A DNA stretch of 36,439 nt from DAOUMU01 sp034409055 (GTDB lineage Bacteria > Chloroflexota > Anaerolineae > 4572-78 > J111): NCBI GenBank assembly GCA_034409055.1, contig DAOUMU010000173.1, positions 1 through 36,439 on the forward strand, in the 5' to 3' direction. This document shows, piece by piece, positions 19,573 through 28,281 of the stretch. The notes under the pieces are model-generated. The model was given only the letters and a program-made list of their open reading frames with translations, searched no databases and was not told the DNA's origin. Position numbers and translations under genes: made by a program. Each line of letters opens with the position of its first letter. The first letter of the stretch is position 1.

Positions 19573-20898
19573 TTACTTTGCTACCTTCTTTACTTTTAAC
19601 CGAAACCCATCTATTTCGGCCACTTCGACCTGTTCCCCAACCGGGATGGGTTGGCCGTCTTCACTGGTGGCCTGCCAGCGCTCACCCCAGACAAAGACGC
19701 TGCCTTGTGGGTCCAGGGCTACTTTGACCGTACCAATGGCCCCGATCAATCCCTCTTGACCCGTTGTGGGCTGGATATGCATCGACTGGATGACTTTACG
19801 AATACCAAAGGCAAAAATGACCGCCAAAGTCAGGGGAATACCAATGATAGAAGGCAGGGGGACCTGGTAAGCAAATTCACTGGTGTTAAAAAGGATCAGC
19901 GCCCCGGCAATAAAAGCGACGATACCGGCTGTCGTCAGTCCGCCAAAGGTAGGCGTAAACAATTCAGCCGCAAATAGGGCAAAGGCCAGCAGGATCAAGG
20001 CCAGCCCGGCGTAGTTTACCGGCAATTGCCCAATGGCGTAGAAACCAATCAGCAACAGAATGGCCCCAATAATCCCACTCATGTAACCACCCGGATTGAC
20101 AATTTCGTAAACAATGGCCAGGGCCCCAATGGAAATCAGCAAGAGGGCAATGGTTGGATTAGTGATGATGCCCAGAAACTCTTCCAGGGTAGTCGCTTCC
20201 AAAAAGCTGATGCGGGCATCGCCAGTGGACAAGGTTTCTTCATCGCCGTGTATTTTTATAGTAAAGCCGTCCAATTGCTCTAGTAAATCATCCAGGTCCT
20301 CGGCGACAAAATCAATCACGCCGATTTCTAACGCTTCTTCGGCATTGGCTGCTTTGGCTTCAGTAATAGCTTCCTGGGCCCATTCGATGGCCTTTTCACC
20401 GCGCCGGTTGGCCAGGCTTTTAATATCGGCCACCAGAATATTCTCAATTTTGGCCCGCAGAGTTTCATCAACCTCGTTGCCGCTGGCATCGATTGGGGCG
20501 GCAGCGCCAATGCTGGTATTGGGGGCCATCGCCGCCACGTGCCCGGCCAGCGTAATAAAGGTCCCGGCTGAAGCGGCAAAACCGCCGGGCGGCCAGACGT
20601 AAACCACCACCGGTACATCCGCAGCCATGATCGTTTGGATAATACGCTTGGTTAAATCAACACTACCACCGGGCGTATTGAGCCGAATAATCAGGGCCTC
20701 GGCATTACGCACATCAGCCTCGGCAATGGCCCGTTCAATGAAGCTGAGCATCACCGGGGTAACCGGTCCCTCTACATCGATCACCACCACCTCTGTGCCC
20801 GACCCGTTGCCTTCCTGGGCCAGGGCAATGGCAGCAAATAGATGCAAAGCGACCAATAAAAAATAAGCCAGTTTTCCTAACTGCTTGATTCGTTTCAT
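19573..20898 (-). CDS. NfeD family membrane-bound ClpP-class serine protease
   Basis: This 441-residue protein has a signal peptide (about 1-28), a ClpP/Crotonase-fold protease domain (about 35-235), four or five membrane helices (about 245-380) and a C-terminal NfeD OB-fold (about 385-441). The catalytic dyad is visible by analogy with the archaeal 1510-N protease: Ser110 in GGFAASAG and Lys150 in RAKIENILVADIKSL. LNTPGGS (73-79) is the oxyanion-side loop. Such long NfeD proteins are usually paired with a stomatin/SPFH gene; none lies in this window. Role: membrane protein quality control. A well-spaced promoter lies upstream and AGAGGA precedes the start. Confidence 0.93.
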   Translation of the reverse strand: MKRIKQLGKLAYFLLVALHLFAAIALAQEGNGSGTEVVVIDVEGPVTPVMLSFIERAIAEADVRNAEALIIRLNTPGGSVDLTKRIIQTIMAADVPVVVYVWPPGGFAASAGTFITLAGHVAAMAPNTSIGAAAPIDASGNEVDETLRAKIENILVADIKSLANRRGEKAIEWAQEAITEAKAANAEEALEIGVIDFVAEDLDDLLEQLDGFTIKIHGDEETLSTGDARISFLEATTLEEFLGIITNPTIALLLISIGALAIVYEIVNPGGYMSGIIGAILLLIGFYAIGQLPVNYAGLALILLAFALFAAELFTPTFGGLTTAGIVAFIAGALILFNTSEFAYQVPLPSIIGIPLTLAVIFAFGIRKVIQSMHIQPTTGQEGLIGAIGTVKVALDPQGSVFVWGERWQATSEDGQPIPVGEQVEVAEIDGFRLKVKKVAK

Positions 20899-20960
20899 TG
20901 CTATGTCCTCTTTTTGTTAGCTTGCCGTAGTTAGCCACCAAATGGTTATTGGCTTACGAC

Positions 20961-20989
20961 ATTATACCTTAGTGAGTAGGCGTCGCCAA
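20961..20989 (-). promoter_or_regulatory. Probable promoter of the nfeD-like gene
   Basis: On the minus strand TTGGCG (20984-20989) and a perfect TATAAT (20961-20966) are separated by exactly 17 nt. The -10 box is about 62 nt upstream of the ATG at 20898. Confidence 0.58.
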
Positions 20990-21067
20990 GCATTTGTGTT
21001 ACAATATTATGATGCGGGTAATCATTCACTTTGTCCAGCCAATTGGCATATTTAGGAGTTTAAGTAA

Positions 21068-22471
21068 TTGACTAGCCTCTCTTCCTCTCCTGCTTCTGCT
21101 TCCACTCTCTACCCTGCAAAACGCAGCCTCCCCTTTCTGATTGTGATGGGACTGTTTGGATTGGGCTTGGGGTTTACCCTTAACATTTTAGACCCATTTA
21201 TTTACACCGAGAAAGTACGCTTGTTAGCGCCGCCCTTCCTTAAAAATACGGTTTTAGGATTCATCACCATTATGTCGCTTATTGTAGCCCTGGTGGTTCA
21301 ACCGGTTGTCGGGTGGTGGAGCGACCGGACTCGCTGTCGCTGGGGAAAACGAGGTCCCTATCTGACCGGGGGAACAATCGGCCTTAGCCTCTCGCTTTTT
21401 TTTATTGTGATGGTAAATGATTTATGGCTGCTGGTTATGGCCGCAATGCTGATTTCCGCTTCTTCTAATACCACCCAAGGGGCCTGGCAAGCGCTGATTC
21501 CCGACCGGGTGCCGGTGTCGCAGCATGGTACCGCAGCCGGTATTAAAACTTTGCTGGAACTGATTGGGGTGATTAGCGGGGTGGGCCTGGTGGGGGTCAC
21601 CTTGGCCCGGGGTAATCTATGGGGTGCCCCCCTGGCCGCAGTTAGTCTTTTTTTGGCCATCCTGCTGGTTACGCTTTACACGCTCTGGCGAACGAGCCAA
21701 TCCGAGAATCTGCGAATCTGCGAATGGGCGAATGGGCGAACCCATAGGGCAAGTGTGGGCGAATGGGCGAATCAGCAGAAGGATGAAGCACTAAATGACG
21801 GCGCGCCATTCGCAAATTCGTCATTCGCAGATTTGCCATTCGCCAATTTGCTTACCCGGTGGGTCCGTCAAGTATCGCCCTCATTTCCCTGGTGGATGTT
21901 CAATCGTTTTCTGTTTTGGTCAGCCGGTATTGCCATCCGTACTTTTATGTTGAATTATATGGAAGATGTTCTCTCCCTGCCTCTGGCCGAGGCTCAAGCT
22001 TTGAGCAGTCGACTTTTTCTTGTGCTGGGCCTAGGCGTTTTTCTGCTGGCCTTACCAGCCGGCGTAGTGGCCGACCGGATTGGTCGTCGTCCATTATTGA
22101 TCGCAGCCGGCCTCATGGCTGCCAGCGGAACCGTACTTTTAGTATTTTTACGTGATCTTAACTTGCTCTTTATCGGCGGGGGGTTGATTGCCCTCGGTGT
22201 TGGTATTTTTGCCAGTGCCAGTTGGGCTCTGGCGACCGATTTGGTGCCCGGCAGCGAGGGTGCACAATATTTGGCTCTGGCCAATGTAGCCACGGTTCTG
22301 GGGAGCATAGGCGGTCGGCTGGGCGGTCCACTGATTGACACGGTGAATTATTTCACCGGTACGGTCACCGTCGGCTATTTGGTCGTTTTTGGTATTGCCA
22401 GTCTGTTTTTCATCGGCAGCAGCGGGGTGGTTTTGAAGATACCGGAAAAATTGCCGGTGTCCCGTAAATAG
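21068..22471 (+). CDS. MFS transporter, SLC45/GPH sugar-carrier type, with repeat-encoded insert
   Basis: This 467-residue protein has about 12 membrane helices. The loop-2 motif W-S-D-R-T-R-C-R-W-G-K-R-G-P-Y-L (residues about 80-95) is characteristic of sucrose/melibiose-type carriers (SLC45/GPH), and a second MFS motif VADRIGRRPLLI lies near 335-346. It probably imports a sugar or similar solute by cation symport. The start is TTG at 21068, supported by AGGAG 9 nt upstream; the first Met is 26 codons in and would cut into helix 1. The central cytoplasmic loop (about 214-262) is an abnormal segment encoded by the CGAAT repeat (separate entry). The insert is between helices 6 and 7, where it should do least harm. 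Sugar specificity is unknown; the beta-mannosidase nearby hints at mannosides. Confidence 0.9.
   Translation: MTSLSSSPASASTLYPAKRSLPFLIVMGLFGLGLGFTLNILDPFIYTEKVRLLAPPFLKNTVLGFITIMSLIVALVVQPVVGWWSDRTRCRWGKRGPYLTGGTIGLSLSLFFIVMVNDLWLLVMAAMLISASSNTTQGAWQALIPDRVPVSQHGTAAGIKTLLELIGVISGVGLVGVTLARGNLWGAPLAAVSLFLAILLVTLYTLWRTSQSENLRICEWANGRTHRASVGEWANQQKDEALNDGAPFANSSFADLPFANLLTRWVRQVSPSFPWWMFNRFLFWSAGIAIRTFMLNYMEDVLSLPLAEAQALSSRLFLVLGLGVFLLALPAGVVADRIGRRPLLIAAGLMAASGTVLLVFLRDLNLLFIGGGLIALGVGIFASASWALATDLVPGSEGAQYLALANVATVLGSIGGRLGGPLIDTVNYFTGTVTVGYLVVFGIASLFFIGSSGVVLKIPEKLPVSRK
21704..21851 (+). repeat. CGAAT-type octamer repeat inserted in frame in the MFS gene
   Basis: CGAAT begins at 21713, 21721, 21729, 21760 and 21768 with 8-nt spacing, broken by the core CGAACCCATAGGGCA at 21737-21751; the core-to-next-unit distance is 23 nt, as in the helicase repeat. 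The right half (21807-21850) carries the motif in the opposite orientation (CCATTCGC, CATTCGCAG, CCATTCGCC), so the element can fold back on itself. The frame stays open across the whole segment. Confidence 0.9.
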
Positions 22472-22612
22472 CTATAGCTTTTTAGAAAAAAGATTTTGAG
22501 TTCAGTCGTTCCAGGTGCTAATAACGACTAAAGTCGTCATTACCAGTCAAAAACACACAGGGCTGTGCATTACCTGAAAAGCTATATGTGTCTCAGTTTT
22601 TTGCTTATGAGG
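22472..22612. other. Intergenic stretch after the MFS gene
   Basis: This holds a weak hairpin with CTTTTTAGAAAAAAG (22487-22501) that could end MFS transcription, and a 14-nt hairpin ACGACT-AA-AGTCGT (22524-22537). No coding sequence is seen. The remainder of the 447-nt gap to 22918 is the MITE-like element and a promoter. Confidence 0.4.
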
Positions 22613-22799
22613 CCCTTAGGGGCCATATGCGTCAACTTAAGGGAAATGTTGCGCCTTAAAAACCCCCCCCAGCCCTCCAAAGGGGGGAGAAATGGCCCAA
22701 AGTTCCCCCCTTTGGGGGGCTAGGGGGGGCCAAAGCTAGCCACTCGATGACAGTTTGTGACTCGAAAGGCGTTAAGTTGACGCATATGCCCTTAGGGGC
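22613..22799. mobile_element. MITE-like nested palindromic element with flanking direct repeats
   Basis: The element at 22624-22788 has 17-bp perfect terminal inverted repeats, CATATGCGTCAACTTAA (22624-22640) and its complement (22772-22788). Inside is a second, C/G-tract inverted repeat: CCAAAGGGGGGA and TCCCCCCTTTGG (about 22663-22733) with flanking AGCCC/GGGCT. Immediately outside, the 11-bp direct repeat CCCTTAGGGGC occurs at 22613-22623 and 22789-22799, as expected of a target-site duplication. There is no open reading frame, so movement would need a transposase supplied elsewhere. Confidence 0.8.
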
Positions 22800-22832
22800 T
22801 GTGCTGAAATAGCCCCGTGTTACGAAATGGCT

Positions 22833-22862
22833 CTGGCAGGTACAGACAAAGTATGGTATACT
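22833..22862 (+). promoter_or_regulatory. Probable promoter of the binding-protein/histidine-kinase operon
   Basis: CTGGCA (22833-22838) and TATACT (22857-22862) are 18 nt apart, and TGG directly precedes the -10 box as an extended -10 element. The ATG at 22919 is 56 nt downstream. Confidence 0.5.
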
Positions 22863-22918
22863 AGAATTATCTATTGTTCTTTTAACAACTTAAGCAGAGA
22901 GCAGCAAGTGAGATGTAG

Positions 22919-24235
22919 ATGCGAGGATACATTGTCGAATTAAAGATGACTTCTGCCCTGATGTTCATTCTGCTGTTGGTAGCTGGCCTCGCTGGTTGCA
23001 GTGTGCAAACGCCTGAACCTGTCACCATTACCATGGTGACGGGAACGGTTGGCAAAGAGTTTGAAGTGCTGGAAACACAGGTGGCCCAGTTCGAAGCGCA
23101 ACACCCTAATATCCAGATTCAGCTTCTTGACCTCCCAGAATCGACCAGCGACCGCTACGCTGCTTACGTTGATCGTTTGCAGCAACAAGACCCAACCATT
23201 GATATCTATATGATTGACGTCATCTGGACGCCTGAATTTGGGGCGGCGGGCTGGACCCTGCCCCTGGATAACTACGTTGCTACCAGCGGCATCAACATGG
23301 CCGATTTCCTGCCCGGCTCAGTGCAAAGCAACACCTGGAATGGCGAACTTGTCTCTATGCCCTGGTTCACTGACGCGGGCCTCCTGTATTATCGGCAAGA
23401 CCTGCTCGATAGGTACGGTTTCGATGCTCCACAAACCTGGGCAGAGTTGGTAAAAATTGCAGAAACCATCATCGAAGGAGAGAAAGAAACTTCTCCAGAG
23501 ATGGTGGGTTTTGTTTTTCAGGGCAGACAATACGAGGGGCTCGTCACTAACTACCTGGAATATGTATGGGGTAATGGGGCGAATGTATTGGACGCGACCG
23601 GTGATCAGGTCGTGCTAAATAGCCCCCAAGCGGTGGAGGCCCTGGAAATCTTGGTTGGTATGCAAACCATTGCCCCGCCGGGGATTGCCAGTTTTCAAGA
23701 GGAAGATGCCTTAAATTATTTTCGCAGTGGTAACGCGGTTTTCATGCGGAATTGGCCCTTTGCCTGGGCCGTATTGAATGATGAACGGGCCTTACTGAAA
23801 GGTAAGGTTGGCCTGGCCCCGCTACCGCATGGCCCCAACGGCCGTGAGAGCGTTAGCACGCTGGGCGGCTGGCAACTGGGGATTAGTGCCTATAGTCAAC
23901 ATCCCGACGAGGCTTTCCACCTGATTACTTTCCTGACTGGGGTGGAGCAGCAAAATTACAAGGCTATTCACGCTGGACATCCCCCCACTCGCCGGGCATC
24001 TTATCGCGATCCAGCGGTCCTGGCGGCCAATCCTCATCTGAATGAACTGTTTGACGTGTTGATCAACGCCAGACCCCGCCCTATTCATCCCCGCTATTCA
24101 GAAATTTCAGAAATTATCCAGCAAGAAGTTCATCGCACCCTTACGGGGAAGCAAGACGCAGCCACAGCGACGGAAGCTATGGCTGAGGCGATCCAGACTA
24201 TTATTTCAGATCCGGCTCAGGAGGCAAGCCCATGA
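22919..24235 (+). CDS. Sugar-type extracellular solute-binding lipoprotein (ABC family 1 fold)
   Basis: This 438-residue protein has a lipoprotein signal ending LAGC (Cys27). A family-1 solute-binding fold follows: TITMVTGTVGKEFEVLETQ (start of lobe 1), the Y-M-I-D-V-I-W-T hinge-side strand, the P-W-F-T-D-A-G-L-L-Y-Y-R crossover typical of sugar binders, and G-x-x-x-F-M-R-N-W-P-F-A-W in lobe 2. The ligand is probably an oligosaccharide, by family. There are no ABC permease or ATPase genes next to it. Its stop codon overlaps the start of a histidine kinase (ATGA at 24232-24235), which argues that it serves as the kinase's extracytoplasmic sensor. A Met at codon 10 is an alternative start, but has no ribosome binding site. 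Confidence 0.9.
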   Translation: MRGYIVELKMTSALMFILLLVAGLAGCSVQTPEPVTITMVTGTVGKEFEVLETQVAQFEAQHPNIQIQLLDLPESTSDRYAAYVDRLQQQDPTIDIYMIDVIWTPEFGAAGWTLPLDNYVATSGINMADFLPGSVQSNTWNGELVSMPWFTDAGLLYYRQDLLDRYGFDAPQTWAELVKIAETIIEGEKETSPEMVGFVFQGRQYEGLVTNYLEYVWGNGANVLDATGDQVVLNSPQAVEALEILVGMQTIAPPGIASFQEEDALNYFRSGNAVFMRNWPFAWAVLNDERALLKGKVGLAPLPHGPNGRESVSTLGGWQLGISAYSQHPDEAFHLITFLTGVEQQNYKAIHAGHPPTRRASYRDPAVLAANPHLNELFDVLINARPRPIHPRYSEISEIIQQEVHRTLTGKQDAATATEAMAEAIQTIISDPAQEASP

Positions 24236-26910
24236 GGCGGTTACGAATTGGCTCGCGCCTGGCCTTATCTTTTGCCATCATTCTGCTGTTAACGTTTTTG
24301 GGTAGCATGGTTGGTGTCTGGCAGTTTATCCAGGTATGCGAGCAAGCCCAACGCTTACACCAGGTCAATGTGGAAGCCATTGCCGTTTTGCAGGTCAACA
24401 ACAATTTGCTGAAACTTCAGGACGAATTGCAGCAGTTGGTCCAAACACAAAACGCGCCCCATTTTTCAGCCGAGGTAGTTGAACTGCGCGATGGCTTTAT
24501 AAAAGATGTGGAGCAGGCCATTGAAATCCTGGCCAATTCCCCGACCAAAAATCAGGAAACACGTTATACAACGCAGCTCAGACAATTGGCAGATATTGCC
24601 ACCTTATCCTCTCAGATAGACTTGATGATTGAACTGGCCGAAGCAGGTGACTGGTTAGCCGTGCAATTGCGTCTGGAAAATCAGGTTCGGCAAGTTAGCT
24701 TGATTACCCAAAACATGGTAGCCGAAATCGAGGCCATCGTAGCTGAGGAACGGGAACTGGCTATGCAGAACATGGAGCAGGCCCAAGAGCAGGCTTTTAT
24801 GGCTATTGTGATTACCAGCCTGCTGACATTACTTACGGCCGGTGCCCTGGGATTTGTGGTGACTCGCAGTATTGCCCAGCCGTTGGCTCACCTGGACGCG
24901 GGGGCCAAGGCTCTGGCTCGCCATGAGTTTGACCATCGCCTGACGGTAACCGGTGATGACGAACTGACGAATCTGAGCCAGGTTTTTAACGACGCAGCCT
25001 CGCAGTTGGCAGAGCTGTATGCCGATATGGAAAGGATCGTTCAGGAACGCACCGATGAACTACAGCGTCGGATTCTGCAGTTAGAAACCAGCCTGGCCGT
25101 CGGTCAGCGGATCACTTCGATCCTTGATCTCGACCCGCTGCTAAACCAGGTGGTCGAATTAATTAAAGAACGCTATCAGTACTATTTCGTGGGCGTTTTT
25201 CTACTCGACGAGAGTGGTGCTTATGTCACGGCCCGGGCCGGTACCGGCGAAGCCGGGTATCTCTTGCGTCAAGAGGGCTTCCGGCTGAAGATTGGTCAGG
25301 AAGGTATTATTGGCTGGGTGGCTGAATATCACCGTCCGGCCTGTGTCAACGACGTGTTCGAGGATGAACGTTACATTCATCTGGATGAGGTTGTTCCCCA
25401 CACGCGCTCTGAACTGGCTCTTCCTCTGGCCATGGGTAAGAAGATGCTGGGAGTACTCGATATCCAGAGTGATCAACTGATGGCCTTTCGGCTGGATGAT
25501 GTACCTATTCTCCAATCGTTGGCTGACCAGGTGGCCATAGCTATTCAAAATGCCTCTTTGTACCGGGGGGAGCAATCCCGTCGCCAATTCACCGAAGCGC
25601 TGTATCGCGCCGGACGGGCCATCTCCAGTACCCTGGACCTGACAGAAGTACTGGATCTCATTCTGGAACACCTGGCTAAAATTGTGTCTTACGATCGGGC
25701 CGCAGTGCTGTTACAAAGCGGTGGTGAATTGGAGTTTGTGGCGGCCAGAGGGTTTCCGGCCGAAATGCACCCGCTCAAACTTCGCATCACCATTAAGGAT
25801 AATGATGTCTTTCAACAAATTTACCAGACTAAACAACCCCTGGTTATTCCTGATGTATCACAGCGGCCCGACTGGCAACAGGTAGCAGGTTTACCCCTGG
25901 CTCGGGCCTGGTTGGGAGCCCCCTTGACCCGCTTTGATGAAGTCATTGGGATGCTCTCCTTAACCCGGGAAGTGCCTCATGCTTACGAAGAGGAGGAGGT
26001 GACGTTGGCGGCCACTTTTGCCGGGCAGGCTGCCATTGCCCTGGAAAATGCACGCCTTTACGATAAAATTACCCGCTTTACCCAGCAACTTGAAGATATG
26101 GTCAGAGAACGTACCGAAGCCGTGCAAGAGGCATATAGCCAACTGGAGCATCTCGACCGGACCAAATCTGATTTTATCAATATTGCGGCGCATGAACTGC
26201 GGACTCCCCTGACCGTATTACGGGGCTACAGCAAGATATTACTGGGGGACTCAAAAATCAAAGAAAATGCTGCTCACCTACAACTGGTTTCTGGTATTCA
26301 CTCTGGAGCTATTCGGCTGCATGAAATCGTCAACAGTATGCTGGATATCACCAAAATCGATAATCGTGCCCTGGAACTCTATCCAGAACCGTTATCTATT
26401 CCTGCCCCTATCCAACTCGTTTCTCAGGAATTTACAGAGGCTTTGACCGAAAGAAGTCAAACCTTAATTATCGAAGATATGAACCGTCTACCAGCCATTG
26501 AGGCCGACCCGGATGCTCTCCATAAAGTCTTTTACCACCTCATTATTAACGCCATTAAATATACCCCCGACGGCGGGACAATTACCATCTCTGGACAGGC
26601 CCGGACCAATGACCCGGAGGGTTTTCCTATAAAGGGGATAGAAATCATCGTAAGCGATACCGGTATCGGTATTGACCCGCAGTTTCAGGAGTTGATCTTT
26701 ACCAAGTTTTACCAGACTGGCGAAATGGCCCGTCATTCCACCGGGAGAACCAAATTTAAGGGCGCTGGTCCCGGCCTGGGATTGGCCGTTGTCCGGGGAA
26801 TTGTGGAAGCACATCAGGGTAAAGTGTGGGTTGAAAGTCCCGGCTACAATGAGGAAACTTGTCCCGGCAGCCAATTTTACCTATTTTTGCCACTACGCCA
26901 ACGCAAGTAG
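24232..26910 (+). CDS. HAMP-GAF-GAF sensor histidine kinase
   Basis: This 892-residue membrane kinase has TM1 (about 9-30), an extracytoplasmic helical sensor region (about 31-188), TM2 (about 190-210), HAMP (about 210-262), GAF1 (about 290-440), GAF2 (about 465-615), HisKA with the phosphorylated His654 in AAHELRTPLTVLRGY, and HATPase with N-box HLIINAIKYTPDGG (about 769-782), G1 SDTGIGI and G2 GPGLGLAVV. All kinase motifs are intact. The gene overlaps the solute-binding protein gene by 4 nt, so translation is coupled. No response regulator is in the window; its target regulator must be encoded elsewhere. Likely role: sensing a binding-protein/ligand complex together with intracellular small molecules via GAF domains. 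Confidence 0.93.
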   Translation: MRRLRIGSRLALSFAIILLLTFLGSMVGVWQFIQVCEQAQRLHQVNVEAIAVLQVNNNLLKLQDELQQLVQTQNAPHFSAEVVELRDGFIKDVEQAIEILANSPTKNQETRYTTQLRQLADIATLSSQIDLMIELAEAGDWLAVQLRLENQVRQVSLITQNMVAEIEAIVAEERELAMQNMEQAQEQAFMAIVITSLLTLLTAGALGFVVTRSIAQPLAHLDAGAKALARHEFDHRLTVTGDDELTNLSQVFNDAASQLAELYADMERIVQERTDELQRRILQLETSLAVGQRITSILDLDPLLNQVVELIKERYQYYFVGVFLLDESGAYVTARAGTGEAGYLLRQEGFRLKIGQEGIIGWVAEYHRPACVNDVFEDERYIHLDEVVPHTRSELALPLAMGKKMLGVLDIQSDQLMAFRLDDVPILQSLADQVAIAIQNASLYRGEQSRRQFTEALYRAGRAISSTLDLTEVLDLILEHLAKIVSYDRAAVLLQSGGELEFVAARGFPAEMHPLKLRITIKDNDVFQQIYQTKQPLVIPDVSQRPDWQQVAGLPLARAWLGAPLTRFDEVIGMLSLTREVPHAYEEEEVTLAATFAGQAAIALENARLYDKITRFTQQLEDMVRERTEAVQEAYSQLEHLDRTKSDFINIAAHELRTPLTVLRGYSKILLGDSKIKENAAHLQLVSGIHSGAIRLHEIVNSMLDITKIDNRALELYPEPLSIPAPIQLVSQEFTEALTERSQTLIIEDMNRLPAIEADPDALHKVFYHLIINAIKYTPDGGTITISGQARTNDPEGFPIKGIEIIVSDTGIGIDPQFQELIFTKFYQTGEMARHSTGRTKFKGAGPGLGLAVVRGIVEAHQGKVWVESPGYNEETCPGSQFYLFLPLRQRK

Positions 26911-26923
26911 CAGGTGTAGCCTG

Positions 26924-27262
26924 ATGATCGCTAAAGACGATAGTTCGATTGCCACTATCCAAAAAGCCATATGTGATTTTAGAGACGCCCGTGATTGGCG
27001 CCAATTTCATTCACCCAAAAACTTGAGTATGTCAATTGCCATCGAAGCGGCCGAACTGATGGAGCATTTTCAGTGGCTGACCACCGAGGAAGCCCTGGCC
27101 CTGGCCCAAACAAACTCTCAGACCAGAATCGCCATCACCGAAGAACTGGCCGACGTGCTGATCTATTGTTTCAGCCTGGCCGATATTTTAGGTTGTGATG
27201 TCGCTGAGATTATTCTTGATAAACTGGCCAAGAATAGACAGAAATATCCGGTGGGGAAATAA
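26924..27262 (+). CDS. MazG-like nucleotide pyrophosphohydrolase
   Basis: This 112-residue all-alpha NTP-PPase has the metal-binding pairs of the family: Glu41 and Glu44 in EAAELMEHF (E-x-x-E) and Glu74 and Asp77 in EELADVLIY (E-x-x-D). Length and the W-x-x-F-H-S-P-K-N-L-S motif fit the small RS21-C6/dCTPase-like branch, which hydrolyses nucleotide triphosphates to monophosphates in nucleotide-pool cleaning. ATG at 26924 follows CAGGTG; a longer frame to 26789 overlaps the kinase gene and gives non-homologous sequence. It starts 13 nt after the kinase stop, so it may be cotranscribed. Confidence 0.9.
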   Translation: MIAKDDSSIATIQKAICDFRDARDWRQFHSPKNLSMSIAIEAAELMEHFQWLTTEEALALAQTNSQTRIAITEELADVLIYCFSLADILGCDVAEIILDKLAKNRQKYPVGK

Positions 27263-27277
27263 GCAGGCTACGCTAGC

Positions 27278-28072
27278 ATGAATGATAGTATCAGGTCAAA
27301 GTTCCAAAAGGTTATCGTGGTTATGCCCGCCTATAACGCTGAACTTACGCTTGAGAAAACATTTTGTGACATACCACCGGGCTGTGTTGACGAAGTCATC
27401 CTGACCGATGATGCCAGTTCAGATAGAACTGTTGAAATTGCCCAGAAGCTAGGGATTACCGTTTTGTGTCACAGCCAAAACAAGGGCTATGGGGCCAATC
27501 AAAAGACTTGCTATCAGGCGGCCTTAGAAAAAGGGGCTGACGCGGTGGTTATGATTCATCCAGATTATCAATACGACAGCCGGGTCATTCCCTATGCCTT
27601 GGGCTTTCTATCCACGGGCATATGTGATGTCATTATCGGGTCACGCATTAGAACCCGTCGTGAAACGCTCGAAGGGGGTATGCCACTATACAAATATATC
27701 AGTAACCGTTTTCTGACCATAACGGAGAACATTATCTTGGGCCAGAACCTGGGGGATTTTCATTCCGGGTTTCGAGCCTATAGCCGAGAGGTGCTAGAAA
27801 CAATCCCCTATCATCAAAATTCAAACGACTTTGTGTTCGATACAGAATTTCTGGCCCAGGCTGTTTTTTTCGGTTTTCGCATCGGTGATATCCCCATTCC
27901 TACCCGTTATTTTGAAGAGGCTTCTTCCATTAACTTTACCAGAAGTGTCAAATACGGGCTCCAAACTCTTGGGGTCATGGCCAAATTCCTGACTCAAAAA
28001 GCTGGCTTGTATAAGTTCGAAATTTTTCAACCTATACAATTGGGAGGTGAACAATCTTCCCGGAAGCTATAA
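27278..28072 (+). CDS. GT-A glycosyltransferase, family 2 (polyprenyl-phosphate sugar transferase type)
   Basis: This 264-residue cytoplasmic enzyme begins KVIVVMPAYNAELTLEKT and has the donor-binding pair DDASSDRT (Asp44-Asp45), N-K-G-Y-G-A-N-Q (69-76), the acceptor-side HPDYQYD (residues 94-100) and GSR near 122. This is the dolichyl/undecaprenyl-phosphate glucosyl- or mannosyltransferase branch of GT2. It lacks C-terminal membrane helices. Starting only 15 nt after the MazG gene, it could be in the same transcript. Its last ~50 nt lie in a palindromic element (28019-28178). The downstream phosphatase-fold cluster suggests that it makes a lipid-linked sugar for an exported glycan. Confidence 0.88.
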   Translation: MNDSIRSKFQKVIVVMPAYNAELTLEKTFCDIPPGCVDEVILTDDASSDRTVEIAQKLGITVLCHSQNKGYGANQKTCYQAALEKGADAVVMIHPDYQYDSRVIPYALGFLSTGICDVIIGSRIRTRRETLEGGMPLYKYISNRFLTITENIILGQNLGDFHSGFRAYSREVLETIPYHQNSNDFVFDTEFLAQAVFFGFRIGDIPIPTRYFEEASSINFTRSVKYGLQTLGVMAKFLTQKAGLYKFEIFQPIQLGGEQSSRKL

Positions 28073-28178
28073 AGTGGCTTTAATTGGACCAAAATTTGCC
28101 ATCGTAGTCATATTTTGTCCAGTAAGTCCCGCTGTAGCTTTCGGGAAGGTGAGCGAATTGTACAGGTCGAAATTTTTG
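28019..28178. repeat. Nested palindromic element overlapping the 3' end of the glycosyltransferase gene
   Basis: The left arm (28019-28070) runs through the last codons of the glycosyltransferase gene, and the right arm (28133-28178) is its imperfect inverted copy; shared stretches include ACCTATACAATT versus ACCTGTACAATT and TTCCCGGAAGCTA versus TTCCCGAAAGCTA on the complementary strand. An inner pair, GGACCAAAAT and ATTTTGTCC (28087-28120), makes it nested. Part of the protein C-terminus may therefore derive from the element. Confidence 0.65.
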
Positions 28179-28281
28179 ATTTCCTCACCTTTCTAACGAT
28201 TTTTGCTCTTTCTAATTATTTTCTAACCATGTTTATATTTATTTCTTATTGTTTTGTGCTAGCGTGGTAATCGTTCAGCCA

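Noticed and set aside
26789..26923. Longer start for the MazG-like gene
   Set aside because: The extra 45 residues lie within the end of the kinase gene and have no family similarity; ATG at 26924 fits better.
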